Assembly (NCBI GenBank): GCA_958295665.1
Contig: OY282558.1
Location: 334,587,106 to 334,651,105, forward strand
DNA from: Tipula vernalis
Lineage: Eukaryota > Arthropoda > Insecta > Diptera > Tipulidae
Reading direction: 5' to 3'
DNA length: 64,000 nucleotides
Of the stretch, positions 36,541 to 47,205 are shown piece by piece (position 1 is the first letter of the stretch; the number at the start of each line of letters is the position of its first letter). The notes under the pieces were generated by a model. That model searched no databases. It had not been told where the DNA came from and saw nothing but the letters and a program-made list of their open reading frames with translations. The position numbers and the translations under genes were made by a program.

Positions 36541-36725
36541 AATAGTGAGCTCGAAACTTCCTTAAGCCGTTATACAATAATTCTGATTATATTGCTTAAC
36601 GTTTTACTATTTGTTAGTGTCGAGCAGCGTGCTGAAACCTATTTAACAATTAAACGAACTCTTCGGAACATGTTAAAAATCGTATAATTGTCCTAATAGT
36701 ATTATCTACAGTATTACCGACAAGT
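36541..36725. other. junction sequence between the C48 gene relic and gypsy relic 2
   Basis: No gene or terminal repeat was recognised. Remains of a gypsy leader are possible. Confidence 0.4.
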
Positions 36726-39010
36726 TGCCGTTACATGATGGGCCAACATGGGAACAATTAAAAAAGAGTTATTAGTACAATTCGAAGATTCTCGTGCAGT
36801 CGACCAATTGCAAATTGATTTGATTAAACTCTGTCAATGTGCAAACGAAGATGTTTTTGCGGTGCCCCAAAAAATCGAAAAAAAGGTTTACCACCAACTG
36901 ACAAAATGAAGAACTGACAAAATCGAGCACTGTAAACAGACTTAATGGCAGATCGCGCTCGAACTTTACATAATAAGAGAGGGCAGTTGTGCCAACTTAG
37001 CGATAATAAAAAATGTGCAATCCCTTTCAGCGGGCTTTTTAAATCATCATTTCCCGGTACTTTTTTGATAGAATATACACCTAATCCATATCAAAAGTAA
37101 AACGAGTACGTTTATCAGTCAAGTTACAATTTCAGTAAGTTTAGTGAATACCAACGATTATCCAGTTAATATCGGTAAAATAAAACTGAGCTTTTAGCAA
37201 GTTCCTTAGAAGCAAGATTAACCAAGCTTACTGAAAATCTAAATCTCAGTCACTTGAACGAAAGAGAAAAATCTTCCATATTAAAAATTAGCCGTGATTT
37301 CAACGTTGTTTTCTACCTTGGAAAGCGATACTCTGATTGACTACAACAAACGCGTGTTGTCATTAGATTCCAACATTTCAAAATTCGCAACCTGTTCACG
37401 TCAAATAATATCGTTTCCCCGAATCACTTAAAGACGAGGTTGATAAACAAGTTCATAGGATGCTAAACGAAAACATTATCGAACCAATTAATAGTCCTTG
37501 GAACTTTCCTTTATTGATCGTTCGCAAGAAATCTTCAGCTGATGAACGAAAATGGCGTTTAGTTGTAGGATTTCATTGGTTAAACAACATTATTAGTGAT
37601 CAATTCTTCCCTCTGCCGAACATAACAGAGATATTAGACCAACTGGGCAAAGCAATGTATTTCACGACAATAGATTTTTCAAATGGGTATCATCAAGTTA
37701 AACTGCATGCTGATGATAAAGAAAAGACAGTGTTTAATACCCAAGCCGATCGTTGCCATTTCTTGCGAATGCCATTTGGTCTGAAGGAAGGCTCCCAATT
37801 ACATTTCAGCGGCTCATGAACACGATATTATTGGGGTTAAATGGTTTAATATGTTTTGTATATCTTGATGATTATTCCAAGACCTCGGAACCTTAAACTC
37901 GATTGTTAGGAAAAATGTAGAATTTTAATAGAATGCTCATTGAGTCGTTACTTCATCTGCTATACTTCAACGTCCTAATTTCAATGACATCTTCATTCTA
38001 ACTACAGACGCGAATGATTACGCAATCGGAGCGATTCTATCACAAGATGTCGAAGGAAAACATCTACTAATCTCATTTGCGAGTAGATTGCCAAACGATG
38101 TGGAACGAAACTACCATTCCGTGGAAAAGGATCTAGTTTGGCCTACTCAACGACTAATCATCGTCCTTTAATCTGGCTGAAAACAAACCCGAAAGCTTCT
38201 TCTCAGAGAATTTTAATCATGCACTTAGTCGTTTAATCATGCACTTAGTCGTTTAAAAAATCAAAGGCTCAACATATCTGAATCCGCTAAAATAATTGCA
38301 GCTGTAACCAGAGCACAATCGAAACGAAATGCTTAAGATGACACCGGTGATATATCTGAGGATATTTATTTATTTATTTATTACCAGCACTAATAAATAG
38401 CATAGGTTACAATACCAATAATTTTGTATATAAAAAAGTGTTACAAATTATTATTTTCTTAAAAAGATCCCTTGAAATGTTAAAATCGAAAAGTTCTGAA
38501 TATTGGTTAAAATATTTTGACGTACGCGCGACCGATTCACCAATTCCATAATTCGTACGATGAAAAGCAATACTCAGTCTTAACTGTCGTGGACGAAGAA
38601 TTCTTTTAGGAATCCGGGCAATCAATCTTAGCACAAATTACATCCCGAGCAAATACTGCATGAATCATCTCTCTTCTGAATTCAAGACTAGGAATGTTCA
38701 AAAGTGTACAATGACCGGCATAAGAAAGTAAACTAAATCAAATACTATAACACAAACTCCCAATAGTTCCATTTTTGGTAGTCCGTTACCGTCCACCCAA
38801 CAAATTATATCCCGAACAACAATGCACCAAATCGAAAAAGACATAAATGAAATTATAAAGGAATTCCATATTACTCCTCTTGGTAGACATCAGGGATATT
38901 CAAGAACAATCAAGCGACTTAAATAATATTACGAGTTTCCTAGTATGAATGATCGTGTCAAGTCATTCATTAAAAAATGTTCTTTATATCAAAAAAAAAA
39001 GTATCTTATC
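36726..39010 (+). pseudogene. Ty3/gypsy retrotransposon relic 2 (gag part, RT, RNase H, integrase zinc domain)
   Basis: A gag piece (GPTWEQLKKELLVQFEDSRA, about 36745-36805, continuing to VFAVPQKIEKK) comes first. RT starts with MLNENIIEPINSPWNFPLLI (37460) and WRLVVGFHWLNN, where the usual VVDFR is altered. It continues with TIDFSNGYHQVKL and RMPFGLKEG to about 37816. A trace of the catalytic VYLDD survives as CFVYLDD near 37855. RNase H follows (TTDANDYAIGAILSQD at about 38005, YHSVEKDL at about 38115). A LINE fragment inserted in reverse (38364-38730) splits it from the integrase zinc-binding part (IIKEFHITPLGRHQG at about 38853, then KKCSLYQKK, with one Cys lost). The family is the same type as relic 1. 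Multiple stops make it inactive; no LTRs were identified. Confidence 0.88.
38364..38730 (-). mobile_element. 5'-truncated LINE 3' end nested in gypsy relic 2
   Basis: On the minus strand, LLNIPSLEFRREMIHAVFAR and a frame from 38634 (RLIARIPKRILRPRQLRLS, IAFHRTNYG, FDFNISRDLFKKII) resemble the last 70 residues of the LINE at 49.5-53.2 kb (RSLRPREFLFVDFHRTNYG ... FNFERSRVYFRKAI). The element ends on that strand in (AAATAAAT)n at 38364-38382, like the AATAAATAAATAAA end of the larger LINE. 5' truncation and opposite orientation are typical of LINE insertion. The target duplication is not clear. Confidence 0.85.
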
Positions 39011-39039
39011 TAAATAAATGTGTCATGCAGATTAATGTT

Positions 39040-39430
39040 GATGTTAAGAGGAACCATGATGTAGCCGAAGGAATTAGTAATTAAATTTTGAAAGCTGTTG
39101 CTAATTTTGTCGGTCCTGCTCTTGCTCATATTTTCAATTTTTCCTTGGAGCATGGAGTGGTTAGATGCTCGTAGTATAAGGGAAACTAAAAACCACTTGC
39201 AATCTAACCAGTTGTTCTCAAAGTTCTCGAAAAGGCAAGTAAAAATAGAGTTACCATATTCCTAAATCACTGTGAAACACTAAGAGTTCATCAGAATGAA
39301 TCACCTATGTTGGGATTTTTGGATGTTATTTAAACCGGTTTCAAGAATGTTAATATTTGTGCAGGTTTATTTATTGACGCTTGGGTTGGTGCAATCCAGG
39401 CCATATTTGAGGGTGTTTAATTCATTAGAA
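39040..39430 (+). pseudogene. LINE reverse-transcriptase relic
   Basis: AVANFVGPALAHIFNFSLEH (about 39090-39150) matches the FNQSL..G.FP block that precedes the first RT catalytic region. PVVLKVLEKASKN corresponds to PI.K..EK, and ICAGLFIDAWVGAIQAI (39355-39410) to the LF.D..KAFD motif, with its Asp kept but the following residues altered. Several stops and frameshifts occur. It probably belongs to the same broad Jockey/CR1 group as the other LINE pieces, in the opposite orientation to the nearby truncated copy. Confidence 0.6.
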
Positions 39431-40205
39431 CTTTATGAAGCGGCCTAATTATAAATTAAAATCGCCTAAATGTTTGTAATTCACCAATACATTCGCATTT
39501 TTTTGAATTTTGAAAGATTTAGTATAAACTTCACATCTCTATATAGACGTGTGAAGTTTTTCCTAAAATAATACTAAACGCCATTTTTTTTCATTTAGGA
39601 GAAATTTAGGATAAACTTCACATGCATTTAATTTTATGGTTCTTGTAGTATAAGCGGGTTTCAAACGAAAAACAGTTTAAGAGTGTGTTACACTGCAAAA
39701 TGTTAAACCATACGGTTAAATTGGTAAAGTGATTCAAACTTCAACAAACTTTAACAGGTGATTTGCTTAAGCACAGTTGAATGCAGCAAAAAATAAAAAA
39801 TAAAAAAAATACCCGATGTGCCTGAAAGCATTATTCTAGAAATGTTGTTTAATTAGAGCAAAAATTACTCTGAAGACAATTGATAAAAAAACAGTTTGAT
39901 GTAAGTCTAAATGTTGTTCTACATCATATAAAATTAAATAAATTGAGTGATTGTGTATGGACAAAACGTTATTCTTAAACTCGGAGCAGTATGACATCAG
40001 TATGAATAATCAAAAACAGCACTGAAAAAAATTCTTCCTCTTGCAGAGACCTTCCTTTAAGGAATATTTCTTTCGAGATTACACAAAAATATTGAAAAAT
40101 GTATTCGAAACTCAAATACGGGTTTGCGGTTGGGACAAGTAAAACATCCTTTTTTTAAGTGAAACTTTTTTATGCAGCGTATTATCAAAGCAACCTTGAT
40201 TGTAC
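39431..40205. other. AT-rich sequence with a short inverted-repeat cluster
   Basis: Near 39525-39625, AAACTTCACAT and ATGTGAAGTTTATCC/GTGTGAAGTTTTTCC words alternate in orientation. A related ATGTGAAGTTTATCCTA occurs at 27021. No gene was recognised. Confidence 0.45.
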
Positions 40206-41010
40206 CAGAGCCTACTCTTTAAATAAGAGTCTCCACATTGACTGTATTTTTTACTAAGCTTAAAGGTACATACAATTTTTTCTTTAAACGATTGTTTTCA
40301 TTTACATTTTTTGTCTATAAGAATTATGCGCTTTTATATTATTTTTAAACGAAAATATACATAAAACATGTAATTTTATTTGATTGAAAAATCGAAGCAT
40401 GAAAATGTTTATTTCTTAGTGAAAATCGTCTTCAAAAATATGTCATTTTTGAACTTTAAAGTGTTGTTGTTTTTGTAATATACGTCATAAACTAATAACT
40501 CAGAATTTACAAACAATACAATAATCCCTTTCATTGCCTCTATTCAAATTTGAATTTGAATATCGTTCAGTTGTTATTTTGAATTTGCAAAGCATGCTAG
40601 ATTGTTTCGATTTTTTGTTTTCTTCACGCTCATTGTATTGATTTAAGTTTTTCTGTTTGGCTCTTTTTGATTTATTTTAATTTCGATTGTTGCCATTGGT
40701 TTTAGATGTGGACAAATCATGACGTCATTAAATTAAATTTTTTTTAAATACATATTGTTATTATTGTAGAATGTTTTTTAATTTAAATTCCCTTATTTTC
40801 TTTTGATGCTGGAAAATCAGGAAATTTGAGAACCTGTATTTTAAATGAGTAAGACATTGAGTTGTTTTATAGCGATGTTAGAAAAAATTATTTAACTGGG
40901 TTAAACTTTTAATTCATGTTTTTTCGTCAATAAATGAATTTTTGGTGTTTCTATATTCCTTATTTTAAGTTCATTTTTGATATGCCGGCTCTATTTATAT
41001 CAAAAAACGA
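40206..41010 (+). repeat. dispersed non-coding repeat, copy B
   Basis: This is the cleanest copy, running from CAGAGCCTACTCTTTAAATA to ATGCCGGCTCTATTTATATC. It is the reverse complement of copy A over about 720 bp and collinear with copy C at both ends. It contains CATGACGTCATTAAAT and no protein-coding frame. Confidence 0.8.
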
Positions 41011-41590
41011 AGCTTTTATAAGGAAATTAGAAACGAGGACAAAAACAAACTTTTCATAGTAAAACACACAAAACATATGTGAAATCACTTTTTTTCCTAA
41101 GACACATTTTTAAATAAAAACGTGACAAATTCTTAACTATGATTTCTCAAATATTTTCATAAATATTTGAATTTCAACATATATGATTAATAATTGATTT
41201 ATTTAAACCAAAGTTAAAAAAAAATTTCATAACAACAGCATTCTGATCAAATTAAAATAAAAGCTTATACAATTCATTTGGTCATTAAGTCAATATACAT
41301 TACATAGATGGCAGTGATGGCCGCAAAAATTTGGTAAAATCATACCAAAAATTACCACCTGGGGAAATTTCAAGTTCAAAAATTGTAGGAAAAGCAAAAC
41401 AAATTCACAAAATATTAAGAACGTGTGACAATTTTGTGATTAAATAATTTATTTTCGTATTTTTCTGTAAACAATTTAGACATCTTACGGACACTAGTAA
41501 AACTAAAGATAAATTTAGCAAGTATTATTTTAATTCGTTAGAGCCAACTTTGATGTACTTTTCAAAATGAAAGTTCGAAAATGTATCTTA
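41011..41590. other. AT-rich sequence, nothing recognised
   Basis: No coding or terminal-repeat signal was recognised before the TTA at 41588-41590 that flanks the next element. Confidence 0.55.
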
Positions 41591-42537
41591 TGCTGTGTGC
41601 CTCAGAAGACTTTTCAATATAAACTTTTGTTAAACCTAGTAATCCATTCAATATTTCAATAGATGTCGGGTAGGTTAAAAATATTCAATTGTGCCTTTGC
41701 TTATACTCAACTAAACTTTTCAAATGTCATTCAAATTTTATAAACAACTCAAAATATTGCAAAATTATAAATTTTTTATTATTATGTTGTAATATTATAA
41801 CAAATTTAACCTTGTGCATTGCAAAGCACGAAGCATTATATTATGGAAAATCCATTTAGACTACAGAAAGCACGATGGTGTGCGATTTTTAAAATCACTG
41901 AAATTGAAAATTAAAAATTGCGATAACCGCCTGTTGTGTAATGTACAATATTTGCATTAATAAGAGTTTTGAGTTGAAACCGTTTGACGTAGTCTTAGAT
42001 GAATACTTCGATAATTTTAATAATGATGCAGATGATGAAGCAGCTTTAGGATTATTGACATATAGTACATCAACGAATCTTCCCATAGAAATAAATGTAA
42101 TATAATAAAACAATATGAATTCAGTCTTTCATTTAAAAGTAATTCTTAAAATAGCTCAGCCTTTCAAAATTCAATATATTTCACCATATCCCCAATTTTA
42201 TTATTATGTATTTACATATATGAAATACAAATACATACATGTCGTCACTCATCTTCGCTTGAACTAGAAAGTTCCATCAAACTGGACATATACTTTATGT
42301 ACAGTTTGGTGGCTTTTTTTAAAACTTCATATTTTTTCTGTTGTTTATTTTGTACATTTTGGTAATTTAATTTTTAATTTGGGCATACTACGTATTTTAA
42401 ACTGTACGTCACACATATTGAAAAGTCATTGAAAAGTAACCTCGTAAATTGACTTTTCATCTAGCATCTATGAGGAAACAGCGAAAGCTTCAAAATTTGA
42501 AAAGTTTAGTTTGAAAAGTCTTCTGAGGCACACAGCA
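41591..42537 (+). mobile_element. Harbinger-type element E1, internally deleted
   Basis: The element starts TGCTGTGTGCCTCAGAAGAC and ends with its inverse. TTA flanks it on both sides (41588-41590 and 42538-42540), the three-base duplication characteristic of Harbinger. At 947 bp it keeps only the C-terminal part of a transposase. The left TIR diverges after about 30 bp, whereas the right end matches the left end of E2 for well over 100 bp. Confidence 0.85.
41843..42105 (+). pseudogene. Harbinger-like transposase, C-terminal fragment
   Basis: ENPFRLQKARWCAIFKITEI ends in a TAA. The next frame then gives ITACCVMYNICINKS, corresponding to the conserved CCVLHNIC block near the C-terminus of HARBI1-like transposases. 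A polar tail with a DEYFDNFNNDADDEAALG stretch runs to a stop at 42105. No catalytic residue is present in what remains. The family differs from the Harbinger at 8.2-9.5 kb in its TIR and protein sequence. Confidence 0.7.
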
Positions 42538-42743
42538 TTATGCTGTGTGCCTCAGAAGACTTTTCAAACTAAACTTTTCAAATTTTGAAGCTTTCGCTAT
42601 TTCGTCATAGATGCTTGGTGAAAAGGCAAATTACGAGGTTACTTTTCGACGACTTTTCAATTTGTATGACATACAGATTAAAATACGTAGTCAGTAAAGC
42701 CCGGTACACATTAAGAACGAGAACGATACTCCCTTTTTTACCA

Positions 42744-42976
42744 AATTATGTAACATAATTATTAAAATAGTTGAAACTGTATGATTTTAATGAACGATAG
42801 TTAAAATATCATGCATTTACTAAAAAAAAAATTTAAAATTTTGACAGTTTTAATACAAAATTTCAATCGTTAAAATTTTAAATTTTATTTTTAGTATTGT
42901 AAATGCACGATATTTTAACTATTGTTAGTTAAAATCATACAGTTTAAACAATTTTAATAATTGTCTTACATAATTC
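42744..42976. mobile_element. hairpin MITE, about 233 bp
   Basis: The two halves are inverted copies. AAATTATGTAACATAATTAT, AACTGTATGATTTTAA, AGTTAAAATATC and TGCATTTAC in the left half pair with the right half in mirror order with few mismatches. The loop is near 42860. It abuts the broken edge of the gypsy coding region at 42977. Confidence 0.8.
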
Positions 42977-44481
42977 AATTTATAAGAAATCGGTTTCTCA
43001 TCGGTCAGCTCAATATGCATTTTTATGTTTGGACTTGGCGTTCTCTTCTCTGGATTTTAGTTTACCACCATTAATCGAATTCTATCCGCCACTTCACGAT
43101 CATTAATATGGTTTATGTTCAGCGGAAGTTCTCCATGCCCAATCACCGTTGAAACGTTTTCCGGAATGAATTTTCTCATAGTAATTCCAGTCGGCGTTTG
43201 ATTTATCAAGTCCCTACCCAATAAAAAGTCAACTGGCAATATTCCATCAGGAACTACATATGTGAATTGTGGTCTCATATACTTCATCCTCTATTTTTAG
43301 CTTTGCATTAAACCTTCCTACGGTTGATACATCTCTGGATCCCGCACCATGGAATATTGTGGACTCCTCGCTAAATTCACAAATGCCCGTTCCAATGATT
43401 TTTTTATGTGACATTAACTAATGTCGCATCCGATATCAACAAGTGCACAAAGTTCCTTTCCATTGAACATTTCATTTTTGACAGCTTTAGATGAACAATC
43501 ATCCTGATTCTCTATGGCTGCACAAGATTTAGAACTTTGAACCATCAGATTTTTTATCGCAATCTTTTCCTAGATGCCCGGTTCCACCACAATTGTAACA
43601 TCTTGGCATTCTTCGGAATCTATTTGACTTTTTGTTCTCAATTGACTTTGTTGTTACGCTCTCGATTGGTACTTTTATCTTAATTTTTTGTTTGATTTCT
43701 TCAAAAATTACGAGTTTATTTTTGAAATCAATCATAGAGGTTGATTCGTATAAAACCGCCTTATTATGTTCATAATCGGCTATTCCACTTATACAGTAAT
43801 CGATTATCGAAGCATCTTCCAAGTTGCCGGTTTGACCTAGTTCACGCATAGCGATTGAAAGATTCATCTTTCTTTTTCTTCCTCTCTACCATGCGCCACA
43901 GCAGAATTCACTTTTTTGAACTCGTTGACTAAATGTGTGGTTAGATTTTCCCAGGTATCAGTAACCGCCAAACGTAAACTGTCTTTTGCTGTTCCAGTTA
44001 ACAGTCTTTTTGAATAAATCACTTTCTGTTCAGCATTCCATTTCATACATACAGCAGCATCTTCGACATCCTGAATCCATTTCTCGCCGGGATAATCATC
44101 CTCCGCGCTAAACTTCGAAAGCGATTCTTCGACATCTTTAAAACTTAAGCAAGCTCCAGCAGTAGGCACGATAGTAGATTTCATTCTGATTTCCTTATAT
44201 TTCAACGCCATCTCCCGTGTTCGTAACTCTTCTAACTGGATATTATCTTCCTGTTGGTTACCGTTAAGTTCGTTAGCATTAGTCTCCCTACTTCTATTTG
44301 TCATATCTCCGCTGTCACCACCCTCCATCATAATGCTGCTTTTTGGTTGGTTCAATAGCACTGTATTATTTAAATTCACCAACTCATCATTCGCGACTCT
44401 TCTAAACATTTCCATCATCTTACGCATAAAAGCATCCTCAATTTCAGGTGAATTATGAAGATTATTTTTTTTCGGCACCAC
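42977..44481 (-). pseudogene. Ty3/gypsy gag, protease and start of RT (5' half element)
   Basis: The gag frame starts at ATG 44481 and includes DYPGEKWIQDVEDAAVCMKW and LLTGTAKDSLRL, the capsid-like part of insect gypsy elements. The next frame (43867-43529) follows and ends in the zinc knuckle CYNCGGTGHLGKDC. The protease carries ALVDIGCDIS near 43435, where the usual DTG or DSG catalytic triad reads DIG, and later FLLGRDLINQ at about 43215. The frame then reaches MHIELTDEKPISYK (to 42977), the lead-in to reverse transcriptase. There it stops abruptly at the hairpin MITE. Frameshifts occur near 43865, 43440 and 43290. The rest of pol is missing, so it cannot move on its own. Confidence 0.85.
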
Positions 44482-44934
44482 TCAGTTAAAATTTCATAAT
44501 AATTTGTTATATAATAGCAAACCTCACTTTCAGCCCCAAAATCAAAACAACTTTACTTCATATATAAACACAATAAATTATAAGAACGCGTTCTAGTTTT
44601 ATCTTTTACCTTCACTAAATTAAAACTGCGTACAACAGCACTTATTTTTAAATATCACGCGTATTACTTTAGCCGTTTGATATTGCCTTGGTACAAAATA
44701 CGATACTTTATATTTTGAATTCGGTGTTATTCCACGGCACTTTATATCACCACAAATCTTGGTATATGGAAAATCCCTCACGAATATAAAAATTCGCCAA
44801 CTATATTAACTTCACGATAAAATTATATACACGGTAATCACCACAAGCTTAAATGTTTAATCGGTCGGTTTTCCCTGTTTGGAATACAACGTGCATTTCC
44901 TTAAAATATGTTGCTCAAAACTACCCGCTGATCG
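44482..44934. other. gypsy leader between gag and primer-binding-like site
   Basis: No coding signal. The position matches the untranslated leader of the minus-strand gypsy element. Confidence 0.5.
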
Positions 44935-45290
44935 TTCCCGGTTGAGCCCCAAAGTGTTTAATTAGTTTTTTAAGAAAAAAGCACGAGTTGTTTACTATAC
45001 GAAACACCAAAATCAATTGCTTTAATCTGATTGTATGGTTAATAATCGTTTTACGTAACAGGAATAATATATAAAGCAATTATACAATTTAAATACTATA
45101 TAACATAAAATACGACACAGGCTGCATCCTAATTGAGTTGAACAAATTCGGATACCTTAAATCCTACATAGTATATACTCGTATATATATAAATCTTATT
45201 TTGAATTACATACTTTTAATAAACGACTCGGTTTATTTTGTATTAGACGTCATTTATTTAAACGAGACATTGAAAAGTTTAGTTGGCTAT
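44935..45290 (-). repeat. primer-binding-like site and probable 5' LTR of the gypsy half element
   Basis: On the minus strand TGGGGCTCAACCGGGAA (44951-44935) resembles the complement of a tRNA 3' end ending in CCA, and lies where a primer-binding site should be. To its right, roughly 44952-45290 holds AATAAA words and a TATATATATACGAGTATATA tract, as in an LTR promoter. There is no second LTR in the window, so LTR limits are inferred only. Confidence 0.5.
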
Positions 45291-45293
45291 AAG

Positions 45294-46790
45294 CAGAGCC
45301 TACTCTATAAATAAGAGCCTCCACATTGACTGAATTTTTTACTAAGCTTAAAATAAAGTACATGAAATTTTTTCTGTACTATGAAACTATATGGGAAAAC
45401 GATTGTTTTCATTTACATTTTTAGTCTATAAGAATTATGAGCTTTTACATTATTTTTATACGAAAATGTTCATAAAACATGTAATTTTATTTGATTGAAA
45501 AATCGAATCATGAAAATGTTTATTTCTTAGTGAAAATCCTCTTGGAATATAAACTATTACTAAACTTTTATGGAATGTTGTTGTTGTAAAATACGTCATA
45601 ACATAAAATTTATAAACAAATATAACCATCTCTTTTTAGTCTCCTTCTAAAAGCATCGCCACATGACAAAAATCTACCCGAATACAGATTCATATCATGT
45701 GGCAATGCTTTATTAACGACTTTTGTTTAAACCATAGATGTCGCCTACAAATAAAACCATATAAAAAAAATCAAATAGGTGATCGAACCGGTCGGATTCA
45801 AAAATCGGTCTGATTTTTGATTCGGTTAAACATATTTTTGGTGGCTTCACTCTATAGTAATAACTAAATTGTAATAATAATTAATTTAATACAATTTTTT
45901 TTATAAATTTGTTAAAATTAAACCATTGCTATGAAAGAAATTATGTTAATTTTACGTAAAAAGTTTTCTTTCAAATCGTTTACTCAGCCCGAATCCCTGT
46001 TATTTTTATTTGTGTGTTAAGTGACATCTAGGAATGGGAATAATAAGTAAGAGCTATTTTATTTTATACACCGCTCTCAAATGTTATGAAAATTCAAATA
46101 TTCTAAACAAAAACTTATTTTGGATGTGTCAATAATTTTTGGGAATAAAAATCGATGCCAAATATTAATCATGTTGTATTTATTTTCAGCTGTGACTTAA
46201 TTTAAATAATATTTCTAATACTTGAGAAATAAATAAGGCATTTATGTTACAGTTAATGTTTGTTGGTTATTTCGTTTATTTGTGATGCATAACAATCTGG
46301 GTTGATTTGATTTTTTTGATTTCTTCTCGCTCAATGCATATTATTATAATTTTTTCTCTTTGACTCTCTTTGATTTATTTTAATTTTGGCTGTTCAACGT
46401 ATTGTCTTTTTTTTACCATTGATTTTAGTTGTGAATAAGTGATGACGTCATTAAATAGAATATTCTCTTTTTAATACATATTGTTGTTGTTGTAGAACGT
46501 TTTTTAATTTAATTCCTTTATTTTCTTTTGATTATATCTGGAAAATGGGGAAGCTTGAGAATCTGTGCTTTAAATGAGTTAGTCATTGAGTTGTTTATTA
46601 GCGATTTCAGAAAAAATTATTTATCTAAGTTTAATTTTTAATTCATATTTTTTCGTCAATCGAAATCGCGTTTTTTCATACAAACTCTATGAAAATAAAT
46701 TATTTTTTAGTGTTTCTATGTCCTTTATTTTAAGTTCATTTTTTACATGCCGGCTCTATTCATATCAAGATGGTTCTGCTATAAGGCACA
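45294..46790 (+). repeat. dispersed non-coding repeat, copy C, interrupted
   Basis: The start CAGAGCCTACTCTATAAATA and first 360 bp match copies A and B. A foreign stretch of roughly 640 bp (about 45650-46290) interrupts it, then matching resumes with the GTGATGACGTCATTAAAT block through ACATGCCGGCTCTATTCATA. The interruption begins with an inverted pair AAAGCATCGCCACATGA / TCATGTGGCAATGCTTT (about 45651-45713). Confidence 0.75.
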
Positions 46791-47205
46791 ATTGAATACT
46801 TTTAACCTAATGACATCTATTTAAATATTGCATGAATTACAGGGACTTTCAAAAGTTTAGTTTGAAAAGTCTTTTAAAGCACACAGCATTAGGCATAGTT
46901 TAATTTTGTTATTTCTGCAATTAATATTTACTTAATACCAATATGGCCTTCTTGTATATTGTTCTTAAAGATATGTAGAAAACTTTTATATAAACATTTT
47001 ATATATTTTTGCTTTTTTCATTGAAATTGAAGCTAAAAACACCATTTTTACTATGGATTCCTATGGAAATCAGTGAAAATTATACCACTAAAAAAGCTTC
47101 TAAAAAATACGTTATTATGATTATGGCTCTATACTCTAGAAGGCTCTGGTATTATTCGACGAAAACCAAAGGATATTGACGATGTGTAACATAAATTTTT
47201 AGGAA

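Larger units (their letters stand above)
42541..46888. mobile_element. Harbinger-type element E2, composite, flanked by TTA
   Basis: The left end TGCTGTGTGCCTCAGAAGAC and the right end (inverse of TGCTGTGTGCTTTAAAAGAC) share TTTTCAAACTAAACTTTT. TTA flanks it at 42538-42540 (shared with E1) and 46889-46891. The 4348-bp interior is a mosaic: a hairpin MITE, a gypsy 5' half and dispersed-repeat copy C. It may be a genuine element swollen by later insertions, or the left end of one element and the right end of another. No transposase remains. Confidence 0.65.

Noticed and set aside
36116..36565. 149-codon plus-strand frame
   Set aside because: It is antisense to the C48-protease transposon gene, whose minus-strand reading gives conserved-looking sequence with the expected motif order.
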